Assembly (NCBI RefSeq): GCF_023145115.1 | Contig: NZ_JAGLEJ010000014.1 | Span: 62,001 to 126,000 of the forward strand | Source of the DNA: Algiphilus sp. | GTDB taxonomy: Bacteria > Pseudomonadota > Gammaproteobacteria > Nevskiales > Nevskiaceae | Length of the DNA: 64,000 nt | Reading direction: 5' to 3' | Shown: positions 16,139 through 25,034 of the stretch, piece by piece | Layout: each line of letters opens with the position of its first letter | Numbering within the stretch: position 1 is the stretch's first letter | The notes under the pieces: model-generated | What the model saw: only the letters and a program-made list of their open reading frames with translations | Database searches by the model: none | What the model was told of the DNA's origin: nothing | Position numbers and translations under genes: made by a program

Positions 16139-17119
16139 ATGCGCCGGGATCAGGACATCGCGGTCTGGGCGCAGGCGAATCTCCGCACGCTGGATGGTGG
16201 TCGCGCCGTGGTCACCGGCGGGGGCAGTGGCATCGGGCTGGCCGTGTCGCGCGGCCTCGCCGCGCTCGGCGCGCATGTCGTCATCGCCGATCGCGATGCC
16301 GCGGCGGGCGAGGCGGCCGCGGGCGCCATCAATGCGCTCGGCGGCGACGGCAGTGCGAGCTTCCGGGCCGTCGATCTGGCCGAACCCGAGGCGGTGTCGA
16401 CCTGCGCGGCGGCACTGGGCGATGCCCCGGTCGACATCCTCGTCAACAACGCCGGCATCCTGCCGCCGCTGCGACGCCGCACCACAGCGCGCGGTGACGA
16501 GCTCGCCTTCGCGATCAGCGTGCTGGGGCATTTCGCGCTGACCGCATCGCTGCTGCCGGCGCTCGGCGCAGCGCACGCGCCGCGCGTGGTGTGGCTGTCG
16601 AGCCTGGTGCACCGGCGCGGCCGCATCGATCTCGACGACCTCGACGGCGCCCGGAACTACGAAGCCCAGAACGCCTACAACCAGGCCAAGATCGCCAGCC
16701 TGATGCTGGCCATGGAGATGGACCGGCGCGGGCGCGAGCGCGGCAGCCACATCGCATCGCTGGCCGCGCATCCCGGGGTGGCGCGCACCGCCATCGGTCA
16801 CAGCCGTGATGGCCAGGCGCGCGTCGGCCTGCACGATCACCTCACCGATCTCGCCTTTCACGGCGTCATGCGCCTGATGGGCCAGCCGGCCGATGTCGCG
16901 TCGCGTCCGGTGCTCCGGGCGGCGGCCGACCGATCCATGGCGGGCGGCAGCTTCTTCGGTCCCGGCGGGTTCGGCGAGATGCGCGGTGCGTCGCGTCTGC
17001 TCACGCCGACGCCGGTGGCGCGCGATGCCTCGGCGCGCGCCTGCCTGTGGGCGTACTGCGAGCGCCGCACCGGCCACACATTTCCGTGGCGGGCACACGA
17101 CAGGGGAGCAGCAGCATGA
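16139..17119 (+). CDS. SDR-family oxidoreductase, retinol-dehydrogenase-like
   Basis: The 326-residue protein carries TGGGSGIGLAVSRG as cofactor motif after an N-terminal extension of about 20 residues (WAQANLRTLDGG). NNAGILPP, WLSSLVH with catalytic Ser, and YNQAK with Tyr and Lys follow. The long spacing and DLDDLDG resemble retinol-dehydrogenase and WWOX-type SDRs, larger than the classical ones nearby. The ATG lies 2 bp after the OYE stop, and its own stop overlaps the next start, so translation is coupled. Confidence 0.85.
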   Translation: MRRDQDIAVWAQANLRTLDGGRAVVTGGGSGIGLAVSRGLAALGAHVVIADRDAAAGEAAAGAINALGGDGSASFRAVDLAEPEAVSTCAAALGDAPVDILVNNAGILPPLRRRTTARGDELAFAISVLGHFALTASLLPALGAAHAPRVVWLSSLVHRRGRIDLDDLDGARNYEAQNAYNQAKIASLMLAMEMDRRGRERGSHIASLAAHPGVARTAIGHSRDGQARVGLHDHLTDLAFHGVMRLMGQPADVASRPVLRAAADRSMAGGSFFGPGGFGEMRGASRLLTPTPVARDASARACLWAYCERRTGHTFPWRAHDRGAAA

Positions 17120-17982
17120 CGGAACGGGGGCGTGCATTGGCGCTGGTGTGGTGGGCCTATGCGGTCGCGATCGCGGCCGGCGCGGTGGTGCTGTGGCTGG
17201 TGCCCGGCGCGCCGCTCTGGCGGGCCCTGGTGGCGGACATCGTCGCGACGGTGGTGATCTTCGGCTTCAGTCGTGCCTACCGGAATTCGAGCTTCTACGA
17301 TGCCTACTGGAGCGTGATCCCGCCGCTGCTCGGCGCCTACTGGTGGTGGGCCGCCGGTGCTCCCGTCGACGCGCGCGCGCTGCTCGCGATGGCGCTGGTG
17401 ATGTTCTGGGCGGTGCGCCTGACCTGGAACTGGGCGCATCATTGGCAGGGGCTCGGCCACGAGGACTGGCGCTATCCGATGGTGCGCGAGGCCAAACCCC
17501 GCATGGCGCTGTTCACCGATTTCTTCGGCATCCACTTCTTCCCGACCGTGCAGGTCTTCCTGGGCTGTCTGCCGCTCTATGCCGCGGTCACCTACAGCCG
17601 CCCGCTGGGATGGCTCGACGCGGTGGCGGCGGCGGTGACCTTCGGCGCCGTGGTCATCGAAATGGTCGCCGACCTGCAGCTGCGCGGCTTCCTCAAGCGG
17701 GCCCGGCCCGGCGAGGTCATCCGCACCGGCCTTTGGGGCTGGTCGCGCCATCCCAACTACTTCGGCGAGATCAGCTTCTGGGGCGGGCTCGCGCTGTTCG
17801 GTCTGGCGGCGCATCCGGCCGGCTGGTGGTGGCAGATCATCGGCGTCATCGCCATGCTGCTGATGTTCGTGCTGGCCAGCATCCCGATGATGGAGAAGCG
17901 CAGCCTCGAGCGCCGGCCCGCCTACGCGCAGCTGATGCGCGAGGTGTCGATGCTGGTGCCGCTGCCGCCGAGGCGCGGCTGA
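17116..17982 (+). CDS. DUF1295 / steroid 5alpha-reductase-fold membrane protein
   Basis: The 288-residue protein is mostly membrane helices. The C-terminal GLWGWSRHPNYFGEISFWGG is the conserved NADPH- and sterol-reductase segment of DUF1295, a family related to steroid 5alpha- and sterol C14-reductases. FYDAYWSVIPPLLGAYWWW is a second typical stretch. The start at 17116 follows AGGGGAGCAGC and overlaps the preceding TGA. It ends in a one-base overlap with the Rieske gene. An enone reduction on the steroid ring is plausible but the bond is unknown. A second, more SRD5A-like gene lies at 20635-21426. Confidence 0.8.
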   Translation: MTERGRALALVWWAYAVAIAAGAVVLWLVPGAPLWRALVADIVATVVIFGFSRAYRNSSFYDAYWSVIPPLLGAYWWWAAGAPVDARALLAMALVMFWAVRLTWNWAHHWQGLGHEDWRYPMVREAKPRMALFTDFFGIHFFPTVQVFLGCLPLYAAVTYSRPLGWLDAVAAAVTFGAVVIEMVADLQLRGFLKRARPGEVIRTGLWGWSRHPNYFGEISFWGGLALFGLAAHPAGWWWQIIGVIAMLLMFVLASIPMMEKRSLERRPAYAQLMREVSMLVPLPPRRG

Positions 17983-19010
17983 TGGACCACCCGCTCGCGG
18001 TGCGCACCGAGCCGCCGAAGCGGGTGCCGGCCGGCTGGTACACGGTCGCGGCCGCTGCCGCGCTGGCCCCGGGCGGGCTGCAGGCGGCCCGCATCGCGGG
18101 CATCGATCTGGTGGTCTACCGGACCGCCGACGGGGTTGTGCACTGCGTGCACGATCGCTGCCCGCATCTCGGCGGTCGCTTCACGAAGGGCGGTCGGGTC
18201 GAGGACGGTCTGCTGGTCTGTCCGGTGCATCATTTCGCCTATGACCGCGACGGCGCCTGCCGGCGCACCGGCTACGGCGGCGTCGCGCCGCGGGCCTGCA
18301 CGCAGCCGTGGCGCTGTCTGGAGCGCAACGGGCTGGTCATGGTCTGGTACCACCCCGGGAATGCCGCGCCCGACTGGGAGCCGGAGGCGCTCGACGCCAG
18401 CGGTCATCTCGGCCTGCGCATTTGGCGCGACCCGGTGGCGGCCCCGGCGCAGCTCATCATGGAAGGCATCGCCGATCAGGGCCACCTGCGGACCGTGCAC
18501 GGCTACGACGAGGTGGCGCGCACCGCAGCGTTCGACACGGCCGGCCCCGCCCTGCGCACGGCCTATCGCTTCGACAACCCGACGCATCCGCCGCGCTGGC
18601 TGCCCGCAGCGTTGCGCCGGCGTCTGCAGGGCAGGCAGGAAGTGCGCTTCGACTACTGCGCCTGGGGCCTGGGCTATTCGGTGACCGATGTCGAGATTCC
18701 GGCGCTGGGGCTGGGCATGCGCACTTTCGTCAACCCCGCGCCGGTCGCGCCCGACCGCTGCGATCTGTGGCACGGCATGGCGCTGCGGCGGATCGGCGAT
18801 CCGGGCCGCATCAGCGCAGCGCTGAAACCGCTGCCGCGCGGCCTCGTCGAGAGGCTGATGCAGGCAGTGCTGCGTCGCGGCTATCTCAAGGACATCCACG
18901 ACGACGTGCGGCTCTGGGAGAACCTGACGCCGGTCGCGCGTCCGGCGCTGGCGCCCGGCGACGGACCGGTCGCCGCGCACCGGCGCTGGGCGGCGCAGTT
19001 CTACGGCTGA
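17982..19010 (+). CDS. Rieske non-heme iron oxygenase, second KshA-like protein
   Basis: The 342-residue protein carries a Rieske centre (Cys60-x-His62, Cys80-x2-His83) and an Asp165-x2-His168-x4-His173 iron site. It differs clearly from the KshA at 9775 in sequence and gene neighbours, being shorter with VHHFAYDRDGACRRTGYGG after the cluster. The context of OYE, SDR and DUF1295 reductase suggests another ring position, or a Neverland-like sterol oxidation; that is inference. TGATG overlap with the DUF1295 gene. Electrons could be shared from the KshB-like reductase. Confidence 0.85.
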   Translation: MDHPLAVRTEPPKRVPAGWYTVAAAAALAPGGLQAARIAGIDLVVYRTADGVVHCVHDRCPHLGGRFTKGGRVEDGLLVCPVHHFAYDRDGACRRTGYGGVAPRACTQPWRCLERNGLVMVWYHPGNAAPDWEPEALDASGHLGLRIWRDPVAAPAQLIMEGIADQGHLRTVHGYDEVARTAAFDTAGPALRTAYRFDNPTHPPRWLPAALRRRLQGRQEVRFDYCAWGLGYSVTDVEIPALGLGMRTFVNPAPVAPDRCDLWHGMALRRIGDPGRISAALKPLPRGLVERLMQAVLRRGYLKDIHDDVRLWENLTPVARPALAPGDGPVAAHRRWAAQFYG

Positions 19011-19016
19011 GCGACG

Positions 19017-19805
19017 CTACTCGACGCCTGGCGCGCCGGGGAAGCCGACGTAGTACTGCCCGGTGAGCATGCCGCCGTCGACGGCAATCTCGGAGCCGCA
19101 CAGGTAGGACGCCGCGTCGCTCGCCAGGAAGGCGCTGACGCGGGCGACCTCGTCGGGGTCGCCGACGCGCTGCAGCGGCACCATGGTGTAGCGCTTGTTG
19201 ACGTCGTCGCGGTTCTCGGCGAAGGGGTTGCCCATGCTGGTGTCGACGCCGCCGGGGTGAACCGAGTTCACGCGCACGCCGCGGTGGCCGTACTCCATCG
19301 CCGCGACGCGCGTCAGGCCGCGGATGCCCCACTTGCTGGAGCAGTAGGCTCCGAGCCCGTTGGCGCCCTTCATGCCGTCGGCCGAGGAGATGTTCACGAT
19401 CGATCCCGAGCCGCGCTCCAGCATGTGCGCGCCGATGATGCGCACCCCCAGGAAGGTGCCCTCGAGATTGATGCCCAGCACCCGCCGGTAGTCGTCCAGG
19501 CTCGTCTCCTGCAGCGTACGGAACAGCAGCACGCCGGCGTTGTTGACGAGCGCATCGATGCGGCCGAAGGCCGCGATCGCTTCGTCGCGGGCCGCGGCCC
19601 AGTCGGCCTCGCTGCTGACGTCGAGGTGCCGGAAGCGCACCGCATCGCCGAGCTCGGCCGCGAGCGCGGCACCGTCCTCGTCGAGGACATCGCCGAACAG
19701 CACCTTCGCGCCGTCGGCAACGAAGCGCCGGACCGTTGCCGCGCCCATGCCGCGCGCGCCGCCGGTGACCAGCGCCACCTTGCCTTCGAGTGCCTTGTCG
19801 CTCAT
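19017..19805 (-). CDS. 3alpha/20beta-hydroxysteroid dehydrogenase-like SDR
   Basis: The 262-residue SDR closely follows the pattern of Streptomyces 3alpha(20beta)-HSD and mycobacterial FabG3: TGGARGMGAATVRRF, an Asp after the second strand (GDVLDEDGAAL) for NAD(H), RHLDVSSEADW, NISSADG with Ser, and YCSSK with Tyr and Lys. RVNSVHPGGVDTSM follows. It probably interconverts a steroid alcohol and ketone. It converges with the Rieske gene, only 6 bp apart. Confidence 0.88.
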   Translation of the reverse strand: MSDKALEGKVALVTGGARGMGAATVRRFVADGAKVLFGDVLDEDGAALAAELGDAVRFRHLDVSSEADWAAARDEAIAAFGRIDALVNNAGVLLFRTLQETSLDDYRRVLGINLEGTFLGVRIIGAHMLERGSGSIVNISSADGMKGANGLGAYCSSKWGIRGLTRVAAMEYGHRGVRVNSVHPGGVDTSMGNPFAENRDDVNKRYTMVPLQRVGDPDEVARVSAFLASDAASYLCGSEIAVDGGMLTGQYYVGFPGAPGVE

Positions 19806-19844
19806 TGCGTCTCCCTGTCGTGGTCGTGCCCGCTTCGGGGCCGT

Positions 19845-20645
19845 TCAGAAATGGAACCGAAGCCGCTCGATGCGGCGGCGACGGTCGAGCGTGAACAGCG
19901 CCAGGCCGGGGTGCCCGTCGCGTTCCAGCGAGGCGGTGACGTGCCGTCCGGCCGCGATCAGCTTGTGCCACTGCAGGTTCCCGGCGCTGGCACAGAGATG
20001 GTCGAGCGCGACATCCCGCCGGCCGGGCTCTCTCAGCACCACGTCGGTGGCGAGGAGCGCCGCGGCATCGCTGCGCGAGCCGGCGCGGATGGCATGCAGG
20101 AATCGCGTGGCCACACGTGTGCCGCGCGTTCCGACGCCGCGGAACCCGCGCATGAAACCGAGCACGCCGCCCAGACCCTGGCAGGCGAGCATGTGCGTGG
20201 ACAGGCGCGCGTGCGTGATCCAGCCGCGCGGACCGGCGCGCAGGCTCTGGCCGACCATGCGGCGCAGCTCCCAGTGCGCGTCCAGGCGGCGCACGCGCAG
20301 CGCGCCGTCGTCGGCAGCGGCCGTCAGTCGGTAGCGGATGTGGGCAGGCACGACCACCGCAAGGCCGGTGCCCATGCGGGTGTGGATGACGACGTCGCGG
20401 AACACGACATCGTCGCAGGCGCCTTCCGCCAGCACTTCGAAGTGGATGTCGTTGGGGGCGATGAAGGTGTCGTAGAAGCGCGCGATGGCGGAATGGCCGG
20501 CGTGACCGCGCGACCCTACCGGGTCGTGCACCTCGGCGTCGTCCGCGAACAGGCCCAGCCAGGCCGCCTTGTCGTGCGCGGCCACCGCTTCCGGTGATGC
20601 GCGCACGCAGGCCAGCATGGCCTCGGCCGGCCAGTCAGACGACAT
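19845..20645 (-). CDS. SnoaL/KSI-like protein of double length
   Basis: The 266-residue protein begins with a KSI/SnoaL-like half: WLGLFADDAEVHDPVGSRGH (29-48) recalls the ADDATVEDP segment of ketosteroid isomerase, including its Asp, and IARFYDTFIAP follows as in KSI. The second half (about 140-266) has no clear family by eye but RSDAAALLATDVVLREPG looks like a second NTF2-like repeat. Its function could be isomerase or dehydratase. The start overlaps the 3' end of the downstream minus-strand 5alpha-reductase gene by 11 bp. Confidence 0.65.
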   Translation of the reverse strand: MSSDWPAEAMLACVRASPEAVAAHDKAAWLGLFADDAEVHDPVGSRGHAGHSAIARFYDTFIAPNDIHFEVLAEGACDDVVFRDVVIHTRMGTGLAVVVPAHIRYRLTAAADDGALRVRRLDAHWELRRMVGQSLRAGPRGWITHARLSTHMLACQGLGGVLGFMRGFRGVGTRGTRVATRFLHAIRAGSRSDAAALLATDVVLREPGRRDVALDHLCASAGNLQWHKLIAAGRHVTASLERDGHPGLALFTLDRRRRIERLRFHF

Positions 20646-21426
20646 AGGGGATCAGCGCCCGCCGCTCGGGGGGATAGTCGGGGAACTGCTCGCGGTACCA
20701 GCGGTGCGTGGCCAGTGCGCGCGGTACCAGGTTCGACGCCGATATCAGCAGGATCATGACGCCGGGCAGGCCCCAGGTCAGGACCGCGAAACCGGTCCAG
20801 GCAATGATCTCGCCGAGATACTGCGGGCTCGACACCAGGCGGAAGCCCCAGCCGTGGGGAATGCGGTAGCGCGGGGCGTCAGGGGCGGGGTTCGGGTCGC
20901 GCAGGTGCCGCATGACCGATTCCGAGGTCAGGATCAGGAAGAGGCCGAGCGCGTAGATCGCCAGCCCGATCAGGAAGCGCGGATCGCTCAGCCACCGAGG
21001 CGTCAGGTGGTCGCCGTACTCGGTGAACCAGAGCGCATGCAGGTAGCCGTGGATGCCGGTGACGAACATTCCCATCGCCATCACCATCAGGCTGAAGCTG
21101 CTGCGCGCGCCGGGCGCGGCACGGATCGCCAGCGGGAAGAACCAGCCCCGGTTGCCGTAGTGGAGGATCCAGATGCCGGCCAGCACCAGCGTGGTCACCG
21201 TCCAGCCGTCGGCATCGCTTCCCAGGAAGAACCAGAGGAAGGCGACGGTGGCCGGAATCTCCATCAGCCACCAGCCCAGCTTCGGGTGCAGGTTGATGCC
21301 GGAGCCCTGCGCAAAGCGACCGTACGGTGCCGGCACGAAGATGCTGCCCAGCAGGGTGACGATGGCGAAGGCCAGGCCGATGGCCAGCACCGTGTCGAAT
21401 ACCGGATCCCCCGTGTACCAGCTCAT
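20635..21426 (-). CDS. Steroid 5alpha-reductase (SRD5A-like) family membrane protein
   Basis: The 263-residue integral membrane protein resembles animal and bacterial 3-oxo-5alpha-steroid 4-dehydrogenases. PYGRFAQGSGINLHPKLGWW (34-53) and the C-terminal segments FRLVSSPQYLGEIIAWTGFA and HRWYREQFPDYPPERRALIP match SRD5A features for NADPH and steroid binding. It should reduce the Delta4 bond of 3-keto-Delta4 steroids, or act in reverse with 5alpha substrates. Coupled upstream to the KSI-like gene. The next gene right is the divergent TonB receptor. Confidence 0.85.
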   Translation of the reverse strand: MSWYTGDPVFDTVLAIGLAFAIVTLLGSIFVPAPYGRFAQGSGINLHPKLGWWLMEIPATVAFLWFFLGSDADGWTVTTLVLAGIWILHYGNRGWFFPLAIRAAPGARSSFSLMVMAMGMFVTGIHGYLHALWFTEYGDHLTPRWLSDPRFLIGLAIYALGLFLILTSESVMRHLRDPNPAPDAPRYRIPHGWGFRLVSSPQYLGEIIAWTGFAVLTWGLPGVMILLISASNLVPRALATHRWYREQFPDYPPERRALIPYVV

Positions 21427-21520
21427 GGCCGTGCCCCCTCGTGCGCGGTTGATGGCGGCTCGTCATGGGCGCGCCTTCGGAATGGTGGGGCGATGGTGCG
21501 ACGCCGGCCGGGCAGCGGCC

Positions 21521-21563
21521 TCATGCGAATGCATGACCCGGTGCTCCGCGGAGCGCGGGTCAT
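21521..21563. promoter_or_regulatory. Nested palindromes between the 5alpha-reductase and TonB receptor genes
   Basis: TCATGCGAATGCATGA (21521-21536) is a six-pair palindrome, directly joined to ATGACCCG (21533-21540) and CGGGTCAT (21556-21563), an eight-pair stem enclosing GCTCCGCGGAGC. Position between two divergent genes suggests an operator or a leader structure for one of them. Confidence 0.45.
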
Positions 21564-21662
21564 CCGATCGGGTGAGGCGAGGGCGGGGGGCTGCCGGCAC
21601 GGTCGATGATGGAAGGTGCCGGACGGCGCCATGCCCACGACTAGAACGACGAGGTGGAGACG

Positions 21663-24017
21663 ATGACACGCTATCGGGTGACCGGATCGGCGACCCCTTC
21701 CGGTGGTTTTCTGCGCACGCTCATGTCCGGCCTTGCCGGCGGCGCGCTGCTTTTCGGCGGGGCGGCTGCCGCCCAGGATGATGCGACCGGCGACGAGAGC
21801 GGCGCCAGGCAGCAGCGCGCCATCGAGGAGATCGTGGTAACCGCCCAGCGCCGCGAGCAGGCGCTGGAGGACGTGCCGATCGCGGTGAGCGGTCTCAATG
21901 CCGACGAGCTGCAGAGCCGCGGCATCGAGAACATCGGGCAGATGGATGCGGTGGCGCCGGGCCTGCAGATCAGCAAGACGCCCAGCAACACCACCATCTC
22001 GCAGATCTCCATACGCGGCATCACGCAGATCAACCCGGCGATCTACTGGGATCCCGCGGTCGGGGTGTATCTGGACGGGGTCTACATCGGCAAGTCGCAG
22101 GGCTCGATCTTCGACCTGGTCAACCTCGAATCGGTCGAGGTGCTGCGCGGTCCGCAGGGCACGCTCTATGGCCGCAACACGCTGGCCGGCGCCATCAACC
22201 TGCGCACGCAGGCGCCGCAGGGCGTGTTCTCCGGCCGCGGATCGCTGGAGGTGGGCAACTACGATTCGATGGTCCAGAAGGTGAATCTCTCCCTCCCCGA
22301 GATGGCCGGCCTGCGCATCGCCATCGGCGCGCGCATGGAGCGGCGCGACGGCTGGATCGACACCACGCGGGCGAGCTCGGTCGAGACCTTCAACGATCGC
22401 AACAACGACGGCATGCGGCTGGCGGTCGACTACGACGTGACGCCGGACCTGTTGCTCGAGTACCGCTTCGACCGGTCCTACGTCGATCAGACCAACAACT
22501 TCACGCAGCTCCATCGGGTGAGTGCCGAGTTCCCGGCATTCAGCCCGGGGGCACCCTTCGAGGCGCTGCCCTCCTTCGCCTCGCGCGAGCGCCAGGAGTC
22601 GGCAGCCGTCAATGCGCCGAGCTACGAGGTCGCCGAGATCGGCGGGCATTCGCTGACGCTGACCTGGGACGTGCTCGACGACTTCTCCATCAAGTCCATC
22701 ACCGGCTACCGCAGCATGGACTGGCGCGACTCCCTCGACCTCGACGGATCGCCGCTGCCGGTGGCGCTGACCCAGCGCTTCACCGACTACGACCAGATCT
22801 CGCAGGACATCCAGTTCCTCGGCCGGGTCGGCATCGTCGAGTTCGTCGGCGGCCTGTACTACTTCGGCGACGACGGCGAGACCGAGAACCCGCAGGAGTT
22901 CTTCGGCGGGGCGCAGGTCTTCGACTCGCAGTACGCCACGCGCACCGACGCCTGGGCCGGTTACGGCCAGCTCGACTTCCTGCTCACCGATGCCGTCACC
23001 GCCACCCTCGGTGCGCGCTACACCCGGGAAACCAAGGAGCTCGATCGCCGCTTCGGCGTTGCGGGCAGCCCGGGGGGTGACTTCCTCTACCTGATCCCGG
23101 AAGGCACCAGCGCCGAGGAGACCTTCAGCGACACCACACCGGTGGCCGCACTGAACTGGCGCGTCACCGAGCGCTTCAGCACCTATCTGCGCTACGCGGA
23201 GGGCTTCAAGAGCGGAGGCTTCAACGGCGAGTTCAGCCAGCCGCCCACCGGCGCCGAGGGCGAGGACATCGCCGAACTCATCGCGCTGAACATCGCCGAG
23301 ACCAAGACCCCGTTCAAGCCCGAGAAGCAGCGCAGCTACGAGGCCGGCTTCAAGAGCCGCTTCGACCGCCTGCGCCTGAGCGGCGCGGTCTTCCACAACG
23401 AGCTCGAGGATCTGCAGACCTCGATCTTCCTGGGCAGCGGCGCGGCGGCCACGGTGATCCGCAACGCCGGCGAGGCCACCATCGACGGCTTCGAGCTGGA
23501 AGGCCAGTGGCTGATCGGCGATTTCGCGACCTTCAGCTTCAACTACACCTTCCTCGACGCCGACTACGACGAATACATCGACGCCGGTGTCGACCAGGCC
23601 GACAACCGCGCCTTCGTGCACGCGCCGGACCACGCCTTCAATATCGTGCTGGACAGCGATATCCATCAGTTCGACTTCGGCGTGCTGCGCGCCACCGTCG
23701 ACTACTCCTGGACCGACGCCTTCTTCACCTACCCGTACCAGCTCAGCGGACCGGGCGAGCCGGGCTACAACCCGGCTGCCCAGGTTGCCGAGAACTCGGA
23801 GGTGGAGGCCCACGGCATTCTCAACGCCCGCCTGTCGATGGCCGAGCTGCCGCTGGGCAACGGGGCATTCGGCGAGGTCGCGCTGTGGGTGCGCAACGCC
23901 CTCGACGAGGACGCCGCCACCAACTTCATCGACTTCGGGCCCGGCTTCGGCGGGCTGACCATCGCCAACTTCCGCGAGCCGCGGACCTTCGGCGTGGTCG
24001 GCGTGGTGCGCTGGTAG
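21663..24017 (+). CDS. TonB-dependent outer-membrane receptor
   Basis: The 784-residue receptor has a signal peptide ending in GGAAAAQ, a TonB box (EEIVVTAQRR), a plug with LRGPQGTLYGRNTLAGAIN, and a barrel with many alternating aromatic strands ending in GVVRW. It is of the type common in steroid and xenobiotic clusters and probably imports a steroid across the outer membrane; the ligand is inferred from context. ATG at 21663 is preferred over an in-frame GTG at 21654 because GAGGTGGAG then stands at the right distance. It converges on an SDR with a 9-bp gap. Confidence 0.9.
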   Translation: MTRYRVTGSATPSGGFLRTLMSGLAGGALLFGGAAAAQDDATGDESGARQQRAIEEIVVTAQRREQALEDVPIAVSGLNADELQSRGIENIGQMDAVAPGLQISKTPSNTTISQISIRGITQINPAIYWDPAVGVYLDGVYIGKSQGSIFDLVNLESVEVLRGPQGTLYGRNTLAGAINLRTQAPQGVFSGRGSLEVGNYDSMVQKVNLSLPEMAGLRIAIGARMERRDGWIDTTRASSVETFNDRNNDGMRLAVDYDVTPDLLLEYRFDRSYVDQTNNFTQLHRVSAEFPAFSPGAPFEALPSFASRERQESAAVNAPSYEVAEIGGHSLTLTWDVLDDFSIKSITGYRSMDWRDSLDLDGSPLPVALTQRFTDYDQISQDIQFLGRVGIVEFVGGLYYFGDDGETENPQEFFGGAQVFDSQYATRTDAWAGYGQLDFLLTDAVTATLGARYTRETKELDRRFGVAGSPGGDFLYLIPEGTSAEETFSDTTPVAALNWRVTERFSTYLRYAEGFKSGGFNGEFSQPPTGAEGEDIAELIALNIAETKTPFKPEKQRSYEAGFKSRFDRLRLSGAVFHNELEDLQTSIFLGSGAAATVIRNAGEATIDGFELEGQWLIGDFATFSFNYTFLDADYDEYIDAGVDQADNRAFVHAPDHAFNIVLDSDIHQFDFGVLRATVDYSWTDAFFTYPYQLSGPGEPGYNPAAQVAENSEVEAHGILNARLSMAELPLGNGAFGEVALWVRNALDEDAATNFIDFGPGFGGLTIANFREPRTFGVVGVVRW

Positions 24018-24026
24018 CCGGTCGCG

Positions 24027-24896
24027 CTACTGGACGATGGCTGGGTGCGCCTGCACGGGCGCACCCAGCATCTCGCGATGCGACGGCGGCTGGCGGCCGT
24101 CGGTCTCGCTGAGCCCGTACTCCTGCGCCAGCTCGGCGCCGATCAGCGTCTGCCCGCTGCGTTCCATGCGTTTCGGGTCGCGGTAGAGCGCGGCGACGAG
24201 GTGTCCGGTGAACTCCGGCGTCTCGGCGATATCCCAGAAGCCGGCGTACTTGTCGGGATCCTGTGCCATCACCCGGCGTGTGCGGTCGGTCTGCAGCATG
24301 CCCATCCAGATCGACGCGGTGGCGACATCGTGCTCGCGCAGGTCGACCGCCATGTCGGCGGCGAACTTGTCGACGGCGACCTTCTGCGCGCCGTAGGCCG
24401 GTCCGTGCATGTAGCAGCGCGCCCCGAATGACGACGTGAACACCATCAGGCCGCCGCCGCGGGCAACCAGCAGTGGCGCCGCGAACCAGCTCGCCACGTA
24501 GGACGAGCGCAGCCCGACGTCGAAGATGCGCGTCATGTCCAGCGGCTTCTCCCAGAAGCCGCCCGGCTCGATGAGCTGGTCGTGGACGAAGGTGGCGTTG
24601 TTGACCAGGATATCCAGCCCGCCCTGCTCGGCCTTCACCCGTTCGAACAGCGCTTCCACCTGGGCGTCATCGGCGTGGTCGCAGGCCACCGCGACGCCGG
24701 TGCCACCGGCGTCGGTCACGGCCTCGGCGGTGGCGCCGATGGTGCCGGGCAGGGCGGCGTCCCCCTCGTTCAGCGAGCGGCCGGTCACGTAGACCGTGGC
24801 GCCATGGCTGCCGAGCGCAATCGCGATGCCCTTGCCGGCCCCGCGCGAGGCGCCGGTGACCACTGCCACCACGCCTTCAAGCTGCTTGTCGCTCAT
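24027..24896 (-). CDS. SDR-family oxidoreductase, DHRS1-like
   Basis: The 289-residue SDR has TGASRGAGKGIAIALG, VTGRS after the second strand (NADP-like), VNNATF, TSSFGAR with Ser and YGAQK with Tyr and Lys. The extra C-terminal 30 residues and ASIWMGMLQTDRT resemble DHRS1-type proteins. It begins a minus-strand group and is separated from the next gene upstream, the FadD-like ligase, by a low-GC repeat element. Substrate unknown. Confidence 0.85.
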   Translation of the reverse strand: MSDKQLEGVVAVVTGASRGAGKGIAIALGSHGATVYVTGRSLNEGDAALPGTIGATAEAVTDAGGTGVAVACDHADDAQVEALFERVKAEQGGLDILVNNATFVHDQLIEPGGFWEKPLDMTRIFDVGLRSSYVASWFAAPLLVARGGGLMVFTSSFGARCYMHGPAYGAQKVAVDKFAADMAVDLREHDVATASIWMGMLQTDRTRRVMAQDPDKYAGFWDIAETPEFTGHLVAALYRDPKRMERSGQTLIGAELAQEYGLSETDGRQPPSHREMLGAPVQAHPAIVQ

Positions 24897-24913
24897 CGCT
24901 CCTCCTTAGGTTG

Positions 24914-25026
24914 TTGGAACCACAGATTTCACAGATTCAGGGGATTCTTGCTGGTGGCGCTGACTCCGTCAGCGCCACCAGAACCGGAAAAGAATCTGTG
25001 GAAATCTGTGCAATCTGTGGTTCAAA
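24914..25026. repeat. Low-GC dispersed element, copy E1
   Basis: The ends are inverted: GGAACCACAGATTTCACAGA at the left and AATCTGTGCAATCTGTGGTT at the right. The middle holds a perfect 13-pair hairpin, CTGGTGGCGCTGA (24951-24963) and TCAGCGCCACCAG (24969-24981), with a five-base loop. Base composition is far more AT-rich at the ends than the genes around it. It lies between two minus-strand genes and encodes nothing. Confidence 0.85.
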
Positions 25027-25034
25027 GCTGTGCT

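Noticed and set aside
24914..25026. Element E1 as an insertion sequence or tRNA remnant
   Set aside because: No transposase frame and no cloverleaf; it is only an inverted-end element with a core hairpin.
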